Below, in pieces: positions 13,545-19,778 of a DNA stretch of 19,778 nt (positions within the stretch are counted from its first letter, which is position 1; the number at the start of each line of letters is the position of its first letter). The notes beneath the pieces are model-generated. The model had not been told where the DNA came from, searched no databases, and was given only the letters and a program-made list of their open reading frames with translations. Position numbers and translations under genes: made by a program. The stretch is from Actinomortierella ambigua (lineage: Eukaryota; Mortierellomycota; Mortierellomycetes; Mortierellales; Mortierellaceae): the NCBI GenBank assembly GCA_016098155.1, contig JAAAJB010000630.1, forward strand, positions 1 to 19,778, given 5' to 3'.

Positions 13545-15334
13545 ATATTAGAAATAATAAGCCCGCAGGCCATTCGAGTGAACATTATTTATTTATAAAT
13601 ATAAGTTAAACTTTAGTTTTTAATAACTTCAAAAGGCTCATCCGGTTCCAAAGGGCTCGCCACAGGCTCGGGGCTTTGCTTTATTTATAGAAATTTGACC
13701 GCAGGGAGCTATCGTTTAGATCATACAAATAAACACCTAAGAATTAGATTAATAAACCCAAAAATAAAGCGGTAGGGGTCCTTTACTTTTCATCTCCGGA
13801 GGGGACTAAAATAATTTTACCCAAAGGGCCCCCTCTGGGGTACTTTTTCTGCAAAAAGGAAAAAGTAAGTTTCTTCTATATCACTATCTAGTCTCTTTTA
13901 TAACACGATGTAATGGCAAAAAGGAGAGGATAGGGGACATTAAGGTTTATGGAAAGTTATTATCCCCGGAGGGGACTAATTAGGTCTCTTTTTTGGGAAG
14001 GGAGGGGCTTAAAGTTTTTAATAAGATATTGTTTAACGTAAGTAAAAAATTTTTTATTTTCATCTTGTAGGTTTATTTATTAAGTATAATTCTCACCTCT
14101 GACATAATACAAATCCTTAAAATAAATACGCCGCAGGCACCTTCGGCATAGAATAAAAAAACATAGAGCCCTTTTACAGCTTCTATATTTTAAATAGAGC
14201 AAAGCCCTTTTCCCAACGAGGGGGGGGTCTTAGACAAGTGGTAGCTCCCGCTATCGTTTTATTTTGGTTTATTACTTGCCCAAAGGGCCCCCTCTGGGGA
14301 ATTTTTTTCATTATGAAAAAACTTAAAGCAAAAATGGAGAAAGTCTTGGGCGAGCCCTTTAGAAAAAGTATTTATTTGCCCGTAGAGCCCTGCGGGGTGA
14401 CCTATATATATTCGAGGGTAGAAATATTTGCCTAAAGGGCCCCCTCTGGGGAAATTATTTTATCTTTAACGACGAGTTATCTAGACAAAATTACTCCCAG
14501 GGGGCCCCTGCGGGGCAAAAATTATCCTTGGGCTCACCAGGAAAGGCTCACCTTGGGCGGGGCAAGGCTTTGCTTTAACTAAGATTTGATATACTGTACT
14601 AAGACTTTACTTATTACATGTGAAATTCACGTGTTTTTAAATCTATTGATTTAAATCAAAGGCTAATTTTAAATCAGTGGTAATAAATTTATGTTATATG
14701 GTTCAAAAATTCTTATTTAACTTTTAAATAGAGTTATTATTAACTTCTTTAAGATTAGCTATGAATATAAAATTTTCCCTTGATAGGGCAGGCTAACTGT
14801 ATATTTATGTTAAATAAAAACTGCTAAAATACCTCTTCGGTTTAGCTAATGTATTACGGCCTTAAATTATTATATATGTTAGCAAGGCTTTAATAAAGGC
14901 TATTTAATATCTCAAACCTGAAAATCAAAGTAAAGCTCCTATCGGGAGCCTGATATGAATGAATCCTCCCCGATATCACTTTCCTTTGGTTTTAGTCAGT
15001 TAAAAACAAATTAATTTTTATTATTAAACTTCCCCGCAGGCCCCTTCGGCTAATTTTATATAGAGGTTAGATTTATATTAAATAATAAAAATATTATTTT
15101 ATTTATTAGAAAGATAAAAATTTTTATTTTGACTTATTAATTTTTCCTCAGAAAGGGTATTTTTCCTCAGATTTGAGGTGAGCTTTTTTAGGACCTCCCT
15201 TTTTTGATTAAAATATAATTCCAAAGGCTCATCTTGGGTGGGCCGAGGCTTTGCCTTCTTAATAAGTTATAAATAATTTACGCCGGAGACGCCTATGGCG
15301 AAATATATAAAAACTCTTTGAGTTTAATTTTATT
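13545..15334. other. Long non-coding spacer with GC clusters before cob
   Basis: No credible gene in 1.8 kb. Clusters occur at 13792-13807, 13820-13840, 13962-13977, 14278-14299, 14430-14451 and 14495-14516. AAAGGCTC...GGCTTTGCTTT elements occur near 13635, 14541 and 15221. A segment ACCGCAGGGAGCTATCGTTT (about 13690) repeats one near 5783. A hairpin ACATGTGAA/TTCACGTGT lies near 14617. The final part is very AT-rich. The apparent frame at 14238-14435 is partly encoded by GC clusters and is not accepted. Confidence 0.6.
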
Positions 15335-18300
15335 ATGAAACTTTTAAAATCTCATCCCTTTTTAAGTATAGTAAATAGTTATGTAATAGATTCACCATCT
15401 CCTTCAAATATTTCATATATATGGAATTATGGAAGTCTTCTTGGTGTTGTATTAATTATTCAAATTGCTACAGGTGTTACATTAGCAATGCATTATGTAC
15501 CACATGTAGATTTAGCTTTCATTAGTGTAGAACACATTATGAGGGATGTAAATTATGGTTGGATGATTAGATATATGCACGCAAATGGTGCAGCATTCTT
15601 CTTTATTTTTATATATATCCATATGGCTAAAGGGCTATATTATGGGTCATATAAAGCACCAAGAGTAATGTTATGGTCAATAGGTGTAATTATATTTTTA
15701 CTTTTAATTATCACTGGTTTCTTAGGTTTGGAAACTAGCCTAAAATGGTTAAATGTAGATAATTCAAATCAAATAAATATTCAAAGCGGACTTTTTTCGC
15801 AAGCCAGTTTTTTAGTATCAACAATTGTTCCTATTAATTCTCAAAATAATTCTTCAAATAAAGAAGAGAATAAATTAAGTTATTGGTTAAATCATTATAA
15901 TATTAAACCTATAATTATTTATGAATCTCTTTATAAAGATGAGATAAAAGAAAACATAAAACTTGAAACAAGAAAAAAAGCTGGTATTTACGGTATTTTT
16001 AATATTAAAACAGGTGATTTTTATATAGGTAGTGCGATTACAAATAAATTTTATAGTAGATTCTACAAACATTTAATTAAAGGAATTGGTAGTAAGTATG
16101 TATATAATTCTGTTAATAAATATGGTCTCGAAAATTTTGCTTTTGTAATCTTAGAGTATTTTCCTGAAGAAGTTACTAAAAAAAATAATAAAGAACTTAT
16201 GGATCTTGAGACTAAGTGGATTAAAACTTATTCTCCATCATATAATATTTTATTAGAAGCTGGGAATTCTTTTGGTTATAAACATACTGAAGAAACAAAA
16301 CAAAAAATGAAAGAGAATTATTCGGATGAACGAAGGAATAAAGTTGCTTCTATTAATAAAAATAAACCTCTTTCAGATCATACTAAAAATTTATTAAAAG
16401 AACGAGCTTTAAATATGAATAGTGAAACTAAGGATAAAATAAGAAAAACATTATCAAAATCTGTTACTCTTTATAACTTAGATTCATCAGTTTATACTTC
16501 ATTCTCAGGATTATATGAAATGGCCAAATATTTTAAATGTGATACTAGAACTATTAATAAAGCTATTGAAGATAAGAAATTATTTAAAAAACAATGGTAT
16601 GTAAAATTTAATAATCCTTCTAAATAATAATCATACCTGCCTCTGGCGGGTCTCTGTACCTGTTATAATAAAGACTTGAATTTTTTATATTTAATTATAG
16701 TCCTATTCGGAGTATTATGTAATTTTCACAAAAAAATAATACAGTAGAATAGAATATCCTGACAGGGATATTGGAGAGTATCATCGATCTCTCTGGCGAC
16801 ATTAGTGAAAACGGTTAAAAATTATTCTTCTTTTTTAAGACCGTCGGTTATGTGAATAATCGCTACAGACTGGGTCACTGATGGGTGTCTGATTTAGTTA
16901 ATTAATTTTATCTAAAAATGATGCTTAATGTACAGTCGGAATTTCCAAAAATTATAAGTCTAATTAATTCATCCCCGGAGGGGACAGACTATATATTTTT
17001 CACAAGGCCTTAAATGATACTTATTAGAAAGAGTTAAAACTTGAGGATTAATAAGTTGATAAGGTACAGGTAAATTAAGCTAGGAGAAAATATATAAATT
17101 ATATTTATGCTTAATTTAGGAAATTGGTATGTGCTTCCATATGGACAAATGTCATTTTGGGGTGCAACAGTTATTACTAATTTAATGTCAGCAATACCGT
17201 GGATTGGAAACGATTTCGTAGAATTCTTATGGGGTGGTTTTTCCGTTGGTAACCCTACTTTAAATAGATTCTTCAGTTTACATTATTTATTACCATTCGT
17301 TTTAGCTGCTTTAGCTATAGCGCATCTTATAGCTCAAGTGAAGGGCCTTTAGATATGTAAGTATCTAATTAGCATCGGGCTATATGCTGGGATCTCCTAA
17401 AGCCTTAAGTACTCGATTCATTTATCAGTGAAAATCTTAAGGATATATCAATGGACAATCAGCAGGAAACCAACGAGAAGCCTTATAAGCCTCTTTAGTA
17501 GGATCCTCAGAGACTACACGCCTGACATCCTATTTAATATAGGATGATGATATAGTCCAGTTGAATTTGAAAGAATTCATGTATAACTGTTTATTATACG
17601 CCTAAGCTTTTGTGCCGGCTTATATATTCTAAAATATAAAGCCCTATTAACTGCTAAATCCTTCCACACTAACACAACTAATTTGGTTAAGAGATTAAGT
17701 AGAACAGAAAGAGAAAATATTCATCTAGACGATTACTTAAAACAAGTTTTAGTAGGAAATATTCTTGGAGATGTTTACATGCGAAGATTTTCCGAAAATT
17801 CAAATGTAAGAGTAATATTCAGACAAGGATCAACTAATGCTGCATATTTACTACATCTATATGAATTATTTCAAAGATTTGTAGCTAGTCCACCAACATC
17901 AAGCACAATTATAGATTCAAAAACAGGAAAAGCAAGATATAATTTAAGTTTTTCTACATTAGCTTTACCATGTTTTAATGAACTATATGAATCTTTTTAC
18001 GTAGATAAAGTAAAAAGAGTACCTTCAAACATAGCTGAAATGCTAACTCCAATAAGTTTAGCTTATTGGATTATGGATGATGGTAGCTTCACTGGAAGTG
18101 GATTAAGAATATCTACAAACGCATTCAGTACTAACGATTTAGATTTATTAATTGAAGCATTAGATAAAAATTTCTCTCTAAAAGCTACAAGAAATATTCA
18201 ATATAGAGATAAATCTCAATATACTTTATATATCTCAAAAACCCAATTACCTTTAGTTAGATCCCTGGTTAAGGAATATATGCACCCTGATATGTTGTAT

Positions 18301-19178
18301 AAACTGGGTCCTGAAATAGGACAGTAAAATGCTTCACGAGCATGGTTCAAATAATCCATTAGGTGTAACTTCAAATATTGATAGAGTAAGATTCCATCCT
18401 TATTATACTTTTAAAGATTTAGTAGGAATATTTGTTTTCTTATTAGTATTTGCTTATTTTGTATTCTTTAATCCGAACTTCTTTGGAGAATCAGATAACT
18501 ACATACCTGCGAATCCTTTAGTAACACCTATATCTATTGTACCAGAGTTCTATCTTCTTCCTTTTTACGCAATTCTAAGATCTATTCCTCATAAATTACT
18601 TGGAGTAATAGGTATGGTGGCGGCTATTTTAATTTTATTAGCAGCCCCATTCTTAGATACATCTAGAATTAGATCTATGCAATTCCGGCCAATTATGAAA
18701 TTTTTCTTCTGGTTATTTGTTGTTAACTTTTTAATCTTGGGTTAAAACACAGCTCCATAGAATCGTAAGATTCTACTGTAAATTGGGTGAATTGCAAAAA
18801 ACATCCGTTATTAAGCGGTCAATTTGCAGCGAAGCTTGGTTCGATGTAACAGTGTATAGCACACTGAGTGGATCAAGAACGTTCAACGACTAATCGGTGA
18901 GTTACATCAACAATAAACCGGACACGAGTGCCCAACAACCAGATTCATTAAGAATGGAATGGTTGAAGACATAGTCTAATCCCAGTGGTAACATTGGGGA
19001 TAAAGATAAACACTTTATCAATAATATAATGTGGATTGGAGCTAATCACCCAGAATCTCCTTTAGTGGAAATTGGACAAATTTCAACAGTATTCTACTTC
19101 TCTTACTTCTTAGTAATCTTACCAGTAATTGGTGTAGTAGAAAATACGTTATTCGATTTAGGAACTAAAACTAAATAA
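15335..19178 (+). CDS. cob: Cytochrome b, four exons
   Basis: Exons are 15335-15727, 17128-17334, 18332-18742 and 19032-19178. They join to 385 codons plus stop, the usual length, with all three junctions between codons. Apocytochrome b is the inner-membrane core of respiratory complex III. Recognisable landmarks are the b-heme histidine region [16 protein letters not shown] (47-62), [16 protein letters not shown] (91-106), [20 protein letters not shown] across junction 1, the Qo-site-like [18 protein letters not shown] in exon 2, [15 protein letters not shown] across junction 2, and [23 protein letters not shown] across junction 3. Exon 1 is read in frame with the intron 1 ORF. The stop overlaps AATAACTCCCAA, a motif found at other gene ends in the window. 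The ATG at 15335 matches the normal cob N-terminus. Confidence 0.97.
15728..16627 (+). CDS. GIY-YIG endonuclease in cob intron 1, fused in frame to exon 1
   Basis: The reading frame continues from cob exon 1 without a stop, adding 299 residues after codon 131. Numbered from the cob start, GIY is at 217-219, YIG at 230-232, an SRFYKH arginine segment at 241-246, likely catalytic Glu at 292 (LETKWIKTY) and YNILL at 303-307. NUMOD3-type segments ([14 protein letters not shown] at 309-322; [13 protein letters not shown] at 346-358) and a C-terminal NUMOD1-like module (about 377-411) follow. Residues 132-212 form a linker with no clear domain. Expression as a cob-fusion precursor cleaved to release the nuclease is usual for such intron ORFs and is inferred here. 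All catalytic residues are present. Confidence 0.9.
   Translation: METSLKWLNVDNSNQINIQSGLFSQASFLVSTIVPINSQNNSSNKEENKLSYWLNHYNIKPIIIYESLYKDEIKENIKLETRKKAGIYGIFNIKTGDFYIGSAITNKFYSRFYKHLIKGIGSKYVYNSVNKYGLENFAFVILEYFPEEVTKKNNKELMDLETKWIKTYSPSYNILLEAGNSFGYKHTEETKQKMKENYSDERRNKVASINKNKPLSDHTKNLLKERALNMNSETKDKIRKTLSKSVTLYNLDSSVYTSFSGLYEMAKYFKCDTRTINKAIEDKKLFKKQWYVKFNNPSK
15728..17127 (+). mobile_element. cob intron 1, group I (ID-like) with GIY-YIG ORF
   Basis: This 1400-nt intron is inserted after codon 131 (FLG|Y). Core elements lie 3' of the ORF: CGCTACAGACTGGGTCACTG at 16861 (R, P7) and AATGTACAGTCGGA at 16927-16940 (S, P7), a pair typical of ID-type introns. It ends at G17127. A CCCCGGAGGGG cluster (16971-16985) sits in the 3' domain after P7, where an extra hairpin may be tolerated. 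Confidence 0.9.
17335..18331 (+). mobile_element. cob intron 2, group I (IB-like) with LAGLIDADG ORF
   Basis: This 997-nt intron is inserted after codon 200 (HLIA|LHEHG). The core contains CAATCAGCAGGAAACC, CCTCAGAGACTACACGC (R, from about 17505), P8 CATCCTATTTAATATAGGATG, GATGATATAGTCC (S, P7) and P9 GAATT-TGAAAG-AATTC. The 5' exon ends GCT and GGGC follows at 17343, with the same 8-base spacing as in rns. Apart from a few substitutions and a short P5/P6-region indel, the core equals the rns intron at 7450. The ORF lies 3' of P9. It ends at G18331. Confidence 0.92.
17683..18327 (+). CDS. LAGLIDADG endonuclease in cob intron 2
   Basis: This 214-residue protein has two short LAGLIDADG-type motifs: [11 protein letters not shown] (22-32, D30) and [11 protein letters not shown] (126-136, D132/D133). 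This spacing is typical of the LAGLIDADG_2-type intron enzymes. [20 protein letters not shown] (170-189) is a typical DNA-binding strand region near the C-terminus. It ends 4 bases before the 3' splice site. There is no good ATG: the frame is open back to a stop at 17584, so the start shown is a TTG and the real start could be an ATA or another non-ATG codon upstream. Homing or maturase activity is plausible; the sequence cannot tell which. Confidence 0.88.
   Translation: MVKRLSRTERENIHLDDYLKQVLVGNILGDVYMRRFSENSNVRVIFRQGSTNAAYLLHLYELFQRFVASPPTSSTIIDSKTGKARYNLSFSTLALPCFNELYESFYVDKVKRVPSNIAEMLTPISLAYWIMDDGSFTGSGLRISTNAFSTNDLDLLIEALDKNFSLKATRNIQYRDKSQYTLYISKTQLPLVRSLVKEYMHPDMLYKLGPEIGQ
18743..19031 (+). 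mobile_element. cob intron 3, ORF-less group I
   Basis: This 289-nt intron lies between FLILG and [28 protein letters not shown] at 18881 (R, P7) and GAAGACATAGTCTAA near 18965 (S, P7) identify an IB-like core. It ends at G19031. The S region is identical over 19 bases to that of the nad3 intron at the start of the window. It contains no ORF. Confidence 0.9.
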
Positions 19179-19179
19179 T

Positions 19180-19188
19180 AACTCCCAA
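19180..19188 (+). promoter_or_regulatory. AACTCCCAA gene-end motif (cob)
   Basis: AATAACTCCCAA overlaps the cob stop codon. Further copies of the core AACTCCCAA occur at 135-143 (nad3 end), 1605-1613, 1715-1723 (nad3 copy), 9014-9022, 10501-10509 (341-aa ORF end) and 12008-12016. A role in mRNA 3'-end formation is inferred. Confidence 0.45.
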
Positions 19189-19380
19189 AAGCTTAACTTT
19201 GGCTTTATTATTAAAATAGCAAAGCCCTGACTCGGGCTGAGCCTTTGATTTTCTGTAAACATTGAAACAATTTTTTTTGTCTAAAAAGATAATTTAAATA
19301 GACATAGTACTAAACTAAACCCTGTTAGGTATTGAGTATTATATATTTTCGGTGGATCTAAGGATGAGTTATTTAAAAGA

Positions 19381-19418
19381 GATATTCGCCCAAAGGGCCG
19401 ATATTCGCCCAAAGGGCC
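19381..19418 (+). repeat. 19-bp tandem repeat containing a half GC cluster
   Basis: GATATTCGCCCAAAGGGCC occurs twice in tandem, each unit holding the left half of the CGCCCAAAGGGCC cluster family. Confidence 0.85.
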
Positions 19419-19477
19419 GATATATAACTAAACCCCCCCGTTAAATATAAAATCTAATAAACATATATATACATCAG

Positions 19478-19520
19478 ATATTGGGAGTTATATCTAATAT
19501 ATTGGGAGTTATATCTAATA
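19478..19520 (+). repeat. 21-bp tandem repeat with inverted gene-end motif
   Basis: TATTGGGAGTTATATCTAAT is repeated twice. Each unit contains TTGGGAGTT (19481-19489 and 19502-19510), the reverse complement of AACTCCCAA. Confidence 0.85.
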
Positions 19521-19613
19521 TTAGATATAAAATTAAATAAATATAAAAATCCAATTAGCGTCCCTATAAGAGATATATAACATAATTAACTAAACCCAAT
19601 TATATATAATGTA

Positions 19614-19694
19614 TATGTTTACTCGAATATATTTAAGACATATGTTTACTCGAATATATTTAAGACATATGTTTACTCGGGTATATTTAAGATA
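19614..19694 (+). repeat. 27-bp tandem repeat, three units
   Basis: TATGTTTACTCGAATATATT plus TAAGACA is repeated exactly at 19614-19640 and 19641-19667, with a third, slightly changed unit (ACTCGGGTATATT) to about 19694. Confidence 0.85.
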
Positions 19695-19778
19695 TATCTT
19701 AAATACCATTAATAAAGTTAATAACTTTTTAATTTGATTGTAATATAAGTAGCCCCAGGGGCCCCTGGGGGGGGGGGG

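Larger units (their letters stand above)
19179..19778. other. AT-rich spacer with tandem repeats after cob
   Basis: No gene is seen. After the cob end motif come an AAAGCCC...GGGC...GCCTTT hairpin (about 19215-19249), then four sets of tandem repeats, and a GC cluster ending in a G run at the window edge (19752-19778). Confidence 0.65.

Noticed and set aside
14238..14435. 65-codon frame beginning MVAPAIVLFWFIT
   Set aside because: The hydrophobic start is suggestive, but the frame continues through two GC clusters and matches no known mitochondrial protein.
19381..19694. Regular repeats considered as a CRISPR-like array
   Set aside because: Units are directly adjacent without variable spacers; these are ordinary tandem repeats.

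Overview
The window is a stretch of fungal mitochondrial DNA, most likely from a filamentous basidiomycete. The evidence is an interrupted cytochrome b gene (cob), a mitochondrial-type small-subunit rRNA (rns), the 3' end of a gene I read as nad3, five tRNAs, several group I introns, many homing endonuclease genes (HEGs) of the GIY-YIG and LAGLIDADG families, and AT-rich spacers studded with short GC-rich palindromic clusters. One decayed frame needs TGA read as Trp, as expected for fungal mitochondria.

Layout. 1-151: tail of a group I intron and the last exon of nad3. 263-1417: free-standing GIY-YIG HEG, followed by a second copy of the nad3 3' end (1658-1767) and a decayed GIY-YIG gene broken by GC clusters (about 1790-2270). 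2409-5686: tRNA region with Tyr, His and Arg on the plus strand and Gln and Met on the minus strand. It also holds an intact minus-strand GIY-YIG HEG (3610-4449) and tRNA fragments on either side of it. 6140-7930: rns in two exons, split by a 263-nt ORF-less group I intron close to its 3' end.

7931-13545: a stack of modules in which partial copies of the rns 3' end alternate with ORFs: a GIY-YIG HEG (7954), a hydrophobic protein of unknown function (9496), an intact LAGLIDADG HEG (10905) and a LAGLIDADG pseudogene carrying about a dozen GC clusters (12106). I read this as repeated HEG invasion of the rns 3' end, each round supplying a replacement 3' terminus and pushing the older one downstream. 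The nad3 copy and perhaps the tRNA-Arg locus show the same pattern.

13545-15334: non-coding, GC-cluster-rich. 15335-19178: cob in four exons (385 residues) with three group I introns: one with a GIY-YIG ORF in frame with exon 1, one with a LAGLIDADG ORF, one without an ORF. The core of the second cob intron is almost identical to the rns intron, a sign of intron movement between genes. 19179-19778: AT-rich tandem repeats. A short motif, AACTCCCAA, recurs at the 3' ends of nad3, cob and the hydrophobic ORF and may be a transcript 3'-end signal.
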